A DNA stretch of 64,000 bases from JACCXG01 sp963785755 (GTDB taxonomy: Bacteria > Acidobacteriota > Vicinamibacteria > Vicinamibacterales > 2-12-FULL-66-21). Below, piece after piece: positions 49,693-58,978 of this stretch. Both the position numbers and the translations under genes were made by a program. The notes below the pieces were generated by a model. That model was not told the DNA's origin. It saw only the letters and a program-made list of their open reading frames with translations, and searched no databases. Where the stretch lies: NCBI GenBank assembly GCA_963785755.1, contig CAWAXG010000078.1, positions 1 to 64,000 of the forward strand, in the 5' to 3' direction. The number at the start of each line of letters is the position of its first letter. Position 1 is the first letter of the stretch.

Positions 49693-50627
49693 TGCACGCG
49701 CCCCTCGGTAATCTCGATGAACAGGTCTTCGAGCCCGGCGCTGCGCGCGCTGAATTCCAGGACCGGAAAGCCCGCGCCGACCAGTCGGCTGACCAGCGCC
49801 ACTTGTTCGTCGTCGCCGCCGCTGAACTCGAACTGGATCCGGCCGTTGACCTCGTGCGCGTTCAGCACGCCCGGCTGCTCGAGCAGGAATCGTTCGAGCC
49901 CTTCATGCTGGCCGGCGAGACGAACCGACAGGATCCGGCGCTGGCGCACGCGTTCCAGGATCTCCTGCACCGTGCCAGTCGCCAGGATCCGGCCTTTCTC
50001 GATCATGGCGATGAGGTCGCACATCTCGGCCAGTTCGGTCAGGATGTGTGAGCTCAGAAGCACGGTCCGGCCATCAGCCGCGAGCTCGCGGATCAACGTG
50101 CGGAATTCGATGCGGGCGCGAGGATCGAGGTTCGCCGCCGGCTCGTCGAGGATCAGCAGCTGCGGGTCGTGAATCAAGGCACGGCCGAGCGCGACGCGTT
50201 GTTTGAGACCCTTCGACAGGCTCTCGACGTGGCGCTCCCTCAGCTCGCCGATGCCCATGAAGTCGATGATGTTCTCGACGGCGCGCTGTCGCCCGGATCC
50301 GCGCAGGTCGTAGGCGCGCGCGAAGAAGTCGAGATACTCGAAGACCGTCGTGTTGGCGTAAACGCCGGCGTAATCGGGCATGAAGCCGACGATGCGGCGG
50401 ACCTTCTCCGGTTCGTCGACGACCGAATAGCCGCCGATTCGCGCATCGCCACGTTGCGGCGTATCCAAGGTCGCCAGGATCCGCATCGTCGTGGTCTTGC
50501 CGGCGCCGTTCGGGCCGATGAACCCCAGGACCTTCCCGCGGTCCACGCTGAACGAGACGTCATCTACCGCACAGATTCCGTCGAAGTGGCGGACCAGTCC
50601 TTCGAGCTGGAGCATCGGTGCGCTCAT
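49689..50627 (-). CDS. ABC transporter ATP-binding protein
   Basis: 312 residues. Walker A GPNGAGKTTTM, Q-loop region VGFMPDYAGVYANTTVFEYL, signature SLSKGLKQRVALGRALIHDP, Walker B LLILDEPAANLD, H-loop LLSSHILTELAEMCD. After residue 225 a C-terminal domain (RQRRILSVRLAGQHEGLERF, LVGAGFPVLEFSARSAGLED) of the CcmA/Nod type. LSKGL replaces the usual LSGGQ. Couples ATP hydrolysis to the permease encoded next. ATGA overlaps at both ends. Confidence 0.95.
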   Translation of the reverse strand: MSAPMLQLEGLVRHFDGICAVDDVSFSVDRGKVLGFIGPNGAGKTTTMRILATLDTPQRGDARIGGYSVVDEPEKVRRIVGFMPDYAGVYANTTVFEYLDFFARAYDLRGSGRQRAVENIIDFMGIGELRERHVESLSKGLKQRVALGRALIHDPQLLILDEPAANLDPRARIEFRTLIRELAADGRTVLLSSHILTELAEMCDLIAMIEKGRILATGTVQEILERVRQRRILSVRLAGQHEGLERFLLEQPGVLNAHEVNGRIQFEFSGGDDEQVALVSRLVGAGFPVLEFSARSAGLEDLFIEITEGRVQ

Positions 50628-52482
50628 GGCTGGCCACCGGGCCAGCCGATCACGAGGTGGAAGCTGCGGCGCTCCTCCACGTGCGAGACGCCGGGATCCC
50701 AGAATGGCGAGCGTTCGAGGATCGCGAGATACGAACCCTCCGGCTGATTCGCGAACAGGTGTGCAAAGCGGGCCGACACGGGAAGGTCCGTCGGCACGGC
50801 CACGCCGGCCGGGCCACCATCAGGCTGCAGGACTCCCTTTCCACCGGCCGGCAATGCTGCCGTCAACGAGTACGTCCTGTTGCCCGTGCGGTAGACCAGC
50901 GTGGTGATGTTCGAATCGAGACCGTTGACGACCCTGATGGCATTGCCCTCGACGGTGAAATTGAGACGCTCGCGAGCCGGACGAAAGGCGATTTCTTCGA
51001 GGTTGGTCGGTGACCTCGCTTGAATCACTCCTGAGGAGTAGCGTTGCAGCTCGCTGAGATCCAGCGCGTGTTGAACGCGGCTCCCCTCACCGTCTGTTCC
51101 GATCGGAAACACCGCGACATCCCGCGGAAAGCGCAGCCCGCCGCTCGGCGTCATGCCCGACGCGTACAGCGAAATGCTGGCGCGGGTCACCGCCTGCATT
51201 CTGACTTGATCGAGCATCGTGAAGGTCATCGCGCGCCCGCGCACGCCGAAACCCTCCCCGGCGACCACGTAACCCGTGAGCAGCAGGATGAAGACGGCTG
51301 AAATCAGCGGCGAGGTCAGCACCAGCAGCACCTGACGGCGCTTGCGCAACAGGAACCAGTAGTTGAGGGGTCCGATGACGAAGCTGAACGCGAGCAGAAT
51401 CAACAAGTAGGTGCGCGCCGGCACGCCCGTAACCCCGGGAATCGGCAGTCGAAAGCCTCGCGCGCCGATGATTCCCCAGTCCGCTGCGCGATTCGCCGGC
51501 AGCGACCAGTTCACGTCACGGACCTTCTCTGTGGCGCCGAGGGCGCCGGTTAGGCCGCCTGCCGTAGCAAACGAGGCTGAGGTCGGGACGTGGATACGGC
51601 CGAAGAAATACGCACGCACGGTCGCGTTCGGAGGAGAGGCGCTTCGGGCTCCCGGCGCGAGCGAATTCAGATCGCCGTCAACGACGATCAAATCGCCGCC
51701 GCAAGCCGTCCACGTCAGGAGCGCACTCTTCTGAGGCTCGGTCAGCTGTCCCCATTCGACGGTTCCGATGACTACGGCACGCACCGACGTGTATCCGAGC
51801 CAGTTCGTCGGCAGGCGCGCGGGCTCGAGCAGGAAATCGAGGGGAGGTACACCGGGGCGGACGCCGGATCCCGGTGAGACGACGACGCGTGACCCTGACG
51901 CTGTGACTGCGCCCGACGCAATCGCGAAGCTTCCCCCGCCTCCAGACGTCATGGTTCTCCGCCAGCTGGCCGCCGCCGTTCCAAACGCACTCGACGGATC
52001 GGCCACGATGAGGGCTGATGCGTCTGCGGCCGGACGCCTGCTCTCGAATCCCGACTGAACTGCATCCGTTCGATCGTCCGGCCGTCCTCCTGGATTTCGA
52101 ACCCCAGGCTCTCGTGGTCGGCGAGGGTGGGTACTGAAAGCGTGAACCGCACGCGATCGCCACGCGCCAGGCGAATGGTCTGCTGAATCTGCAGCCCTCC
52201 CTGAGCGCCGCCTCGCCCCCCGAGGAGTCTGAAGAACCGCATCCCGCGTCCGACAATGTCGATGACCCGCGCGTCGCCGAGATTCGTGATGTCGACGCGC
52301 ACGGGAAGATACCCGGGAGCGGTTCGCGCCGCCCACTCGGAATCGATGGTGATCTTCAATGATTCGACTTCGATTGTCCGGTAATCGCCTGCGGCGCGAG
52401 CGGAGACTGCGGAACAGACGAACACCAGCAGAGTGAGCAGGACCCGAAAAAGCCGGCGCTCGCCACGCATATCCACGGTCAT
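50624..52482 (-). CDS. Exported membrane-anchored hypothetical protein (frameshifted)
   Basis: About 618 residues; frames join near 52050. Signal peptide RRLFRVLLTLLVFVCSAVSA, then beta-rich YRTIEVESLKITIDSEWAAR, YLPVRVDITNLGDARVIDIV and RGDRVRFTLSVPTLADHESL. After the join a GATase-like fold (LTWTACGGDLIVVDGDLNSL), then two membrane helices TYLLILLAFSFVIGPLNYWF and SPLISAVFILLLTGYVVAGE, and a final soluble domain. The FVIGPLNYWFLLRKRR motif is recurrent in proteins of MoxR/ABC operons. Starts in the MoxR stop (ATGA). Confidence 0.82.
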
Positions 52483-53516
52483 CTCGCTTCGAGTGTCTGC
52501 GGCAGTCCTCGTTCGATCTCGGGGACCGCCTCGAGCAGTGTCGCCACGACGCGGCGACCGTCCCAGCCTTCGAGGCGCGCCGCGTAGTCGAGAACAAGCC
52601 GGTGCGCGATCGCCGGCGCGGCGACGCGGCGGACATCGTCGAAGCCGACGTTGGGTTTGCCGCGCAGGAGCGCGAGCCCGCGCGACGCGGCACCGATCGA
52701 GATCGCGGCACGCGGCGAGCTGCCATATTTCACGAACGTGCGCACGGCCTCCGGCGCGTCGGCGCTGGAGGGATGGGTCGCCGCCACGAGCCGCGCGATG
52801 TAGCCGGCGACACTGCGCGGCAGGTGCACGGCATCGACCAGCGCAAAGAGATCCTGAAGATCAGCGGCGGTCAGCACGGGGTCGAGGGCAGGCGGTTCGC
52901 CGTGGACGCGGGTCACCAGAATCTCTTCGAGCACGGCGCGGTCGACGCCGGCAATGTCGATCTTGAACATGAACCGATCCAGCTGCGCTTCGGGAAGCGG
53001 ATACGTCCCTTCGAGTTCGATGGGGTTCTGCGTGGCCAGCACGAAAAAGGGCTCGGGGAGTGGTCGTGTTTCGCCGAATGTGGTGACGCGCCGCTCCTGC
53101 ATCGCCTCGAGCAGCGCCGCCTGTGTTTTCGGGGAGGCGCGGTTGATTTCATCGGCGAGCAGCAGATTCGTGAAGACCGGGCCGGGATGGAAGACGAAAT
53201 CCTTGCGGCCGTCGCGCTCCTGGAGAATGTGGCTGCCGGTGATGTCGGTGGGAAGCAGATCGGGCGTGAATTGAATCCGCTTGAACGCCAGCGACAACAG
53301 CCGCGACAACGCCTTGACGAGCTCCGTCTTGCCGAGTCCGGGAAGACCCTCGAGCAGGACATGGCCTCGCGCCAGCAGCGCGGCCACGACTTCGTCGATC
53401 GTCTGTTCCTTGCCGAGGATCACGCGCCGCAGCTCGCCGACCAGCCGTGCAATGTTCGCCTGCGCGTCGGCCACACGATCAGGCGCCAGCAGCGCTCGAG
53501 CGTCTCCCGTCATCAT
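52479..53516 (-). CDS. MoxR-family AAA+ ATPase
   Basis: 345 residues. Walker A LEGLPGLGKTELVKALSRLL, Walker B NLLLADEINRASPKTQAALL, sensor 1 FFVLATQNPIELEGTYPLPE, arginine finger region AQLDRFMFKIDI, and the C-terminal helical lid YGSSPRAAISIGAASRGLAL. MoxR ATPases act as chaperones that insert metals or activate partner proteins, typically with VWA and DUF58 partners, all of which follow in this operon. Two adjacent ATGs at 53516 and 53513; the stop of the previous gene lies five bases upstream. Confidence 0.95.
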   Translation of the reverse strand: MMTGDARALLAPDRVADAQANIARLVGELRRVILGKEQTIDEVVAALLARGHVLLEGLPGLGKTELVKALSRLLSLAFKRIQFTPDLLPTDITGSHILQERDGRKDFVFHPGPVFTNLLLADEINRASPKTQAALLEAMQERRVTTFGETRPLPEPFFVLATQNPIELEGTYPLPEAQLDRFMFKIDIAGVDRAVLEEILVTRVHGEPPALDPVLTAADLQDLFALVDAVHLPRSVAGYIARLVAATHPSSADAPEAVRTFVKYGSSPRAAISIGAASRGLALLRGKPNVGFDDVRRVAAPAIAHRLVLDYAARLEGWDGRRVVATLLEAVPEIERGLPQTLEAR

Positions 53517-53521
53517 CTGGC

Positions 53522-54847
53522 TCACTTGTCGAAGTACTTCTTCACTGCGCTCTGGTGGCGCGGGGCGAGCGTACGCCGCCACGCGGCCTGGCCGGCGGCC
53601 GAGGCGTATTGTCTCGCAGCCGACCGTGCGCTCGATTCCGGCGACTCCTGCGGCGTGCCCGGCAGCTCGGCCAGCGGCGCCCAATCGTCCGGGCTGCGAG
53701 CCGCGCCAGGCGGGAGCGCCTGCGCTTTGAACCGGTCGAACGGCAACGACTCCTTGCCCCAGGTCAGCGGCGCATCGCCGCGGCCGCGATTGATGCCACC
53801 GGTTCCGGGGTCGCCATCGCCATCCGGCGCCGAGGCGTTGAACTCGAGCGGAAACTCCGACGGATCGAACCGGCCGAACTCGTTCCCCATGCGAGCGAGA
53901 TCGCCCATACGCCCCTTCGTTTCCGCCAGGTACTTGGACACCGCGGCAGCCAGTTCGCGCATCGCCTTCGGATCGGCCGGCAGCTTGCCGCCCCGGAGGA
54001 GGCGCTGGAGGTCCGGAGGGGCATTGGCCAGGAGGCCGCTCTTCGCAAGGTTTTCCAGCGCCTTGGTCAATTCGGCGGTGTCTGCTCCAGGTTTTACTTC
54101 ACCACCTGGTGCCGCCTGCGCCGCGGCGGCATACCGACCGAGCGCCTCCTCGGCCCACTTCACGGCATCCCGTTTTTCGGCAACCGTTGCCGCGACTCTT
54201 TCCCGGAGCGCATCGGTCGCTTCCCAGGCCGAGGCGTCGACGCGCTCTTCGGCGGCGCGCCGGATGCGCTCGATTTCCTGCTCGAGGGTCTTCTCTTCCT
54301 CGGGCGTGACCAGTTGCTGCTGCTTCAGCGCGTCCAGCGTTGTCGTGAGATCGTCAGCGATTTCTTCCGCAAGCACGGTGGTCGAGGCGCGAGGGATTCG
54401 CTGGGGAAGCGACAGCGCGACCGCCATGAATGCCAGCGCAGCAGGCAGCCACGCCAGCCTGCGCCACGGACGCAGCTGCGGCAACGCGAACGTCGACGCG
54501 TCGTCCAGTCTGCCGGCCCACGCCTCGTCGTGGTGTTCCATCAGCGTCAACATCAGGCCATGGCCGCCGTTGAGCCAGTCGGCGATTGCGACAATTTCGG
54601 CGGGCCGGTACTTCCGCATCACGCAGAGGATCAGCACGGGAACCGCCGCGACGAGGGGGGCGAGCCAGAGCCACGCCAGGTATGGAGCGGCGGCAGGCAC
54701 GAACAGTCGGCAGACGAGTCCGACGAGCCCCGCAAGAAGCAAGCTGGCAACCCCCCAGATCGGCCACACGTCGAGAAAGAGACCAATCGCGAGACGCCGC
54801 GCAAGCCGGCGCAGCAGTGGACGAAGCGAGACGGGCACTGCAGCCAT
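53522..54847 (-). CDS. Membrane-anchored coiled-coil protein, first gene of the MoxR operon
   Basis: 441 residues. Two N-terminal helices (IWGVASLLLAGLVGLVCRLF, WLWLAPLVAAVPVLILCVM), a third (LAWLPAALAFMAVALSLPQ), then a long helical region TTTLDALKQQQLVTPEEEKT, LEQEIERIRRAAEERVDAS and MRELAAAVSKYLAETKGRMG, and a low-complexity tail ending SARSAARQYASAAGQAAWRR. Similar to DUF4175-like proteins that accompany MoxR/DUF58 operons. No start-proximal Shine-Dalgarno; the 5' region is G-rich on the opposite strand. Role likely scaffolding in the inner membrane. Confidence 0.8.
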   Translation of the reverse strand: MAAVPVSLRPLLRRLARRLAIGLFLDVWPIWGVASLLLAGLVGLVCRLFVPAAAPYLAWLWLAPLVAAVPVLILCVMRKYRPAEIVAIADWLNGGHGLMLTLMEHHDEAWAGRLDDASTFALPQLRPWRRLAWLPAALAFMAVALSLPQRIPRASTTVLAEEIADDLTTTLDALKQQQLVTPEEEKTLEQEIERIRRAAEERVDASAWEATDALRERVAATVAEKRDAVKWAEEALGRYAAAAQAAPGGEVKPGADTAELTKALENLAKSGLLANAPPDLQRLLRGGKLPADPKAMRELAAAVSKYLAETKGRMGDLARMGNEFGRFDPSEFPLEFNASAPDGDGDPGTGGINRGRGDAPLTWGKESLPFDRFKAQALPPGAARSPDDWAPLAELPGTPQESPESSARSAARQYASAAGQAAWRRTLAPRHQSAVKKYFDK

Positions 54848-54892
54848 TGGACGATCAGATCGCCGGTCGGGTCTGATTATCTCAGGGGTCAA

Positions 54893-55011
54893 GGTTCAGC
54901 GGTACAAGGGGGGATCAATACACAAGGGACGGGGGCAAGGGGGCAGGCGGTGTCGGGGGGCAGGTTGTCAGGGTCAGCAGGGGCACAGGACAGGAGCGGA
55001 CCGGACTGGCG
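54893..55011. other. G-rich tract upstream of the MoxR operon
   Basis: Plus-strand G-runs at 54908-54913, 54926-54928, 54931-54935, 54939-54943 and 54955-54960, meeting the G3+ spacing for a G-quadruplex. It lies in the presumed leader or promoter of the minus-strand operon. No gene. No -35/-10 pair could be assigned. Confidence 0.5.
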
Positions 55012-55152
55012 GTGCCACCATTGCTGACCGATCCGGCCCGTGGGGATTTCACACCGCGCAGCGACGGCGGCCTCATCGACCGCGCGGTACCCATACCGGG
55101 CGTGAACGATCGCTTCGCGGGCCGGGCGCCTGACATCGGCGCGATCGAAGTC
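55012..55152 (+). pseudogene. C-terminal scrap of a choice-of-anchor Q / beta-helix surface protein
   Basis: Reads DFTPRSDGGLIDRAVPIPGV and NDRFAGRAPDIGAIEV. The pattern DF.....SPLID.G......D..G......DIGAFE ends many right-handed beta-helix proteins with a type-Q anchor. Upstream is only G-rich DNA, so the rest of the gene is gone. Confidence 0.7.
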
Positions 55153-55233
55153 AGGCGGTCGCGTGAGGGCCCACGAGAGTGTTCGCCAGCTCAGCGACAC
55201 AATGCAGCCCGCCGTGAGCTCCCGCCGAAAGCC

Positions 55234-57729
55234 TCACTCGTCACGCAAGGCAATCAGGGGATCGATCCGCGCCGCGCGGCGGGCCGGTAGATAGCTGGCG
55301 AGGAGCGCCACGGCGATCAGCACGACCGGCACCGCCGTATACACAGCGGGATCCGTCGGCCGGACGTTGAAGAGCAGGGTCGTCATGGACCTGCTGAGGA
55401 GCGCGGCGCCAATCAAACCCAGCACGACGCCGATGCCCCCTTTCCACAACCCCTGTCGCAGGATCAGGCCGGCAATCTGCCCCCGCGACGCACCGATTGC
55501 GCTGCGCACGCCAATCTCACGCGTCCGCTGTGACACGTCGTAGGCCAGCACGCCATAGATGCCGAGGGCCGACAGGAACAGTGCCAGACCGGCAAACGCT
55601 GCGAGCAGCAGCATCACGGCACGACGGTTGTCGAAGGACGAATCAACGGCTTCCTGCAAGACGCCGACGTCAAACAGTGGACTCGCGGGGGCGATGTCGC
55701 GCACTTTGTTGCGCAAGGCCGACACCGCGTCACCCGTCGGCCGGGTTGTCCGCAGGAACAGCGTCAATCCGCCCGGTCGTCCTCCCTGCATGACTTGATA
55801 GATGAACGGGTTGCCGCTCTTCTCCTCAACCCCGTTGTGCGGCACGTCTTTCACGACCCCGACGATGACGGGCCAGTCTTCAGGTTTCTGCGGCCGCCCG
55901 CCAAAGCTGAACCTTCCACCAACGGCAGAGCCATTCGGGAAGAACTTCCGCGCGAAGCTCTGATCGACGACGAACAGGCGCCGGCCCGGAGCCAGATCCG
56001 CTTCTTCATAGAAGCGGCCCTCCACCAACTTCAGCCCCAGCGTTTCGGCGTACCCTGGCGTCACGATCACGCGGTACGCGCCCGGCTGCGGCGCACCCGG
56101 CGGCAGCGTGTCGTTCTCCAGGGTGAACGCGTTGATCGGCAGTCCCCCCTGGAAGGGCGTGGAAAAGGACAGCGCCACCGACGTCACGCCCGGAATCTCT
56201 TTCATCGCCTGGAGCATGCGTTCGCGAATCGAGTTGGCGGCCTCGTCGCTGGCGCGATGTTCCCGCGTCAGCGCGATGCGCGCAGTGACCACGTTCGTCG
56301 GCTCGAGTCCCGTATCCACTTTCAAGGCCTCGGCGAAGCTGTGGATGAGCAGGCCGGCGCCGGTCAGCAGCATCAACGCCACCGCGACCTGGGCCACGAC
56401 GAGGACGCCGCTCAGCGCGCGCACGCCACGGCTCGACGACGCGCTCCGCGAATTGCTCTGGATGACCTCGGCCAGGTTCGTGCGCAGGAGGTGAAACACC
56501 GGGATCAGTCCGATGATCAGGCCGATCACGAGTGCGAGCGCGACGGCGAATCCGAGCACGCGCCAGTCGAGCGACGCAGGCAGCGACTGGGGCAGCATCC
56601 TCGCCAGGTAGAAATTCGTCACCCGCAGCGCGCCCCAGGCCACTCCCAGCCCCAACAGAGCACCGAGTGACGTGAGCAGCAGGCTTTCCAGCAGGAACTG
56701 CCGGGCAATCGTCGCGCGTCCGGCCCCGAGCGCGGATCGAATGGCCAGCTCCGACTGGCGGGCGTTCGAACGTACGAGCAGGAGATTCGCCACGTTGAAA
56801 CAGCCGATGAGCAGGACGAACGCGACGCCGCCCTGCAGCATCAGCAGCGTCGGCCGCACCGGCTGGACGCGCTGCTCCTGAACCCCGCCGACGTTCATCG
56901 TCATGCCGGAGCGCTCGACGAACGCCTTCAACGGTGGTGGTCCCGCGTCGACGTAGCGCTTCTCCAGGGTCTTGGCCTCGGCGTCCGCCTGGCCTGCCGT
57001 GACGCCCGGTTTGAGGCGTCCAAACAACTGGGTGCCCACGCCGTAGCGGCCCTGCGGATTCTCCGCGGCCGCGGGCCAGCTCAATGGCACGACGAACTTC
57101 ATCCGCGCATCGAACGCTTCCAACACCCGCGGCGCCACGCCGATCACCTTGTACGCTTCATCGTCGATCCGCACCTCCTTGCCGAGGACCTCAGGACTCT
57201 CCTGATACTGCGACCGCCAGTAGGACTGCGTGAGCACGATGACCTTGTCGGCGCCCGGTTTGTTCTGCTCCTTTGTGAAGAAGGTGCCGATGCACGGGTT
57301 GTATCCGCAGGATGGTGAAGAGTTCGGCGGTCATCCGTACGCCGGGGGTACGGACGACAGAATCCTTTTCTCCGACCAGGCCGTAAAAGAACGTCCACAG
57401 CCCGATGTTCTCGTAGGAGGTCGCGTTCGTCGAATAGTCGATGTAGAACGGGACGTTGGCCGGCATGCGGTGCAGCCCGGCTTTCGCCGCGGACGTGTAC
57501 AGCTCCACAATCCGCTCCGGTTCCTGATACGGCAGCGGCTTCAACATCAGCGAATAGACCGTGGAGAAGATCGCCGTCGTCGCGCCGATGCCAAGCGCCA
57601 GCGTGAGGAGCGTGGTTGCGGTGATGCCCTTGGACTTCCACAGGAGACGGAAGGCATGACGCAAGTCCGTAAGGAAGCCGGTCCATATGCCGGCGGACGT
57701 CGACGCTGAGGCGTGGTGCGATGAATCAT
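55234..57729 (-). CDS. ADOP-type ABC permease (frameshifted)
   Basis: About 825 residues; frames join near 57295 (ILRIQP/CIGTFFTKEQ) and probably near the 5' end, where the ATG at 57729 is out of frame with GFLTDLRHAFRLLWKSKGIT. Content: TM with LLTLALGIGATTAIFSTVYS, MacB domain, FtsX block LIGCFNVANLLLVRSNARQS, LAIRSALGAGRATI, second half with VVDQSFARKFFPNGSAVGG, and final block GIYGVLAYDVSQRTREIGVR, SAIGASRGQI ending ARRAARIDPLIALRDE. No prefix domain and no adjacent PadR. Function as for other ADOPs is unknown. Confidence 0.87.
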
Positions 57730-57917
57730 CGTAGAAGACTCGGATTCGATGGAAAAGTTGACAACAGGATGGTAGCTGTTGCCGGGCTCGCCGGTCCAGC
57801 AATGGCGCGAACCTCAGCCCATGACGCGGGATGGACGACGAGACGTACGGCGAGTTCTTATGACGGCTCGAGGCTTGACAAGCAGGACCGTGCACTTCGC
57901 ACTGATGCCTCATGCAG

Positions 57918-58066
57918 TGATCATTCCTGCCTGAGCGTCTGCATCGGATCGAGTCGGGCGGCGCGGGTCGCGGGGATCCACGCGGCGAGCACGCAGGCCG
58001 CCACGATGACGAGCAGGCTGGCCGCATACGCGATCGGATCGGTGACGCGCACGATCTCGGCAATCT
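57918..58066 (-). repeat. Duplicated 3' end of an ADOP permease
   Basis: About 150 bases close to the 3' end of the permease at 60632 (60626-60772): IVRVTDPIAYAAS, AWIPATRAARLDPM and TLRQE plus stop are recoverable. Same strand, few substitutions. The rest of that copy is absent. It lies between the 55234 permease and the sugar transferase and marks a partial duplication or deletion end. Confidence 0.82.
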
Positions 58067-58202
58067 GTCGACTCACGGCGTACGGTCCTGGCGACTGAGC
58101 ATGAAGTGGGATCGGGTGATCCGAGCACGGAGCACGGTCAGGACTAATCCGACACCCGAGCCGGAATGCACCGTCCTGGCGCGCGAAGATCCGGTCGTCG
58201 GC

Positions 58203-58826
58203 TCAGATCGCGTCGGTAGATCGTCGAGACGATCCATGGCGTCCATCAACGCACCGACTGCACCCACTTGGGCGAATCGAGTAGTGATGCCGCAGCCACC
58301 GCCGGATCCGTGTCTTCCCGAAGGCATTGACAGCGAAGGACCAGGCAATGAGTTGACAGTCGAGCGACGGGCTCCATCCTCCGGAGTGGACTCGATCCAT
58401 TGCCAGGGCGTCGTCATCCGGGCGAGCCCCGACGAGCTGCGCCAGCCCCGTGAGCCCGGGGCGGCACGCCCAGCGAAAGTCGAATTGGGCCCCGCTCCAG
58501 CCGAGACGGGCGATGTCGTCGGCTGTAAGCGGCCGCGGCCCGACCGCGCTCATGTGGCCGCGAAGAATATTGACGAACTGCGGCAGCTCATCGAGGCCCG
58601 TGGCGCGGAGCAGCCGTCCCACCCGCGTGACCCGGCCGGCGCGCATCGATCGGAACTTCAGGATGTGGAACGGGCGGCGCTGGTACCCGACCCGTTCCTG
58701 CCGAAAGACCACCGGCCGACCGTCATCGATCAACACCGCCACCGCGATCACCGTCATCACCGGGGCAAACACCGCCAGTCCGGCCAAGGCCCCGGCCAGG
58801 TCGAACATCCGTTGCGTCCGTGACAT
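58203..58826 (-). CDS. Bacterial sugar transferase (undecaprenyl-phosphate glycosyl-1-phosphate transferase)
   Basis: 207 residues. An N-terminal helix LAGALAGLAVFAPVMTVIAV, then FRQERVGYQRRPFHILKFRS, MRAGRVTRVGRLLRATGLDE, LPQFVNILRGHMSAVGPRPL and PGLTGLAQL. The KFRSM, DELPQ and GPRP motifs are the catalytic core of WcaJ/WbaP-type enzymes that start polysaccharide or glycan synthesis on undecaprenyl phosphate. The last 20 residues (SGCSRCVDGRHGSSRRSTDA) are atypical and may be read-through of a lost stop. No other glycan genes nearby. Confidence 0.9.
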   Translation of the reverse strand: MSRTQRMFDLAGALAGLAVFAPVMTVIAVAVLIDDGRPVVFRQERVGYQRRPFHILKFRSMRAGRVTRVGRLLRATGLDELPQFVNILRGHMSAVGPRPLTADDIARLGWSGAQFDFRWACRPGLTGLAQLVGARPDDDALAMDRVHSGGWSPSLDCQLIAWSFAVNAFGKTRIRRWLRHHYSIRPSGCSRCVDGRHGSSRRSTDAI

Positions 58827-58978
58827 GCCTCGAATTCTAGATCACAAAGTAATTTGTAATGATCCCGGCGGTCGCACTGTCTCGATCACCGCCGTCCCAG
58901 ACGGAGTCGACGCGTCCCTTCGGAATGCCTCACACGGACGTGAATCGGCTTCCCCGTCGTGTCGGTACACTCCGGCGC

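Noticed and set aside
52602..55133. 843-codon plus-strand frame opposite MoxR and the coiled-coil gene
   Set aside because: Antisense of two well-supported genes; composition Arg/Ser/Ala-rich without domains.
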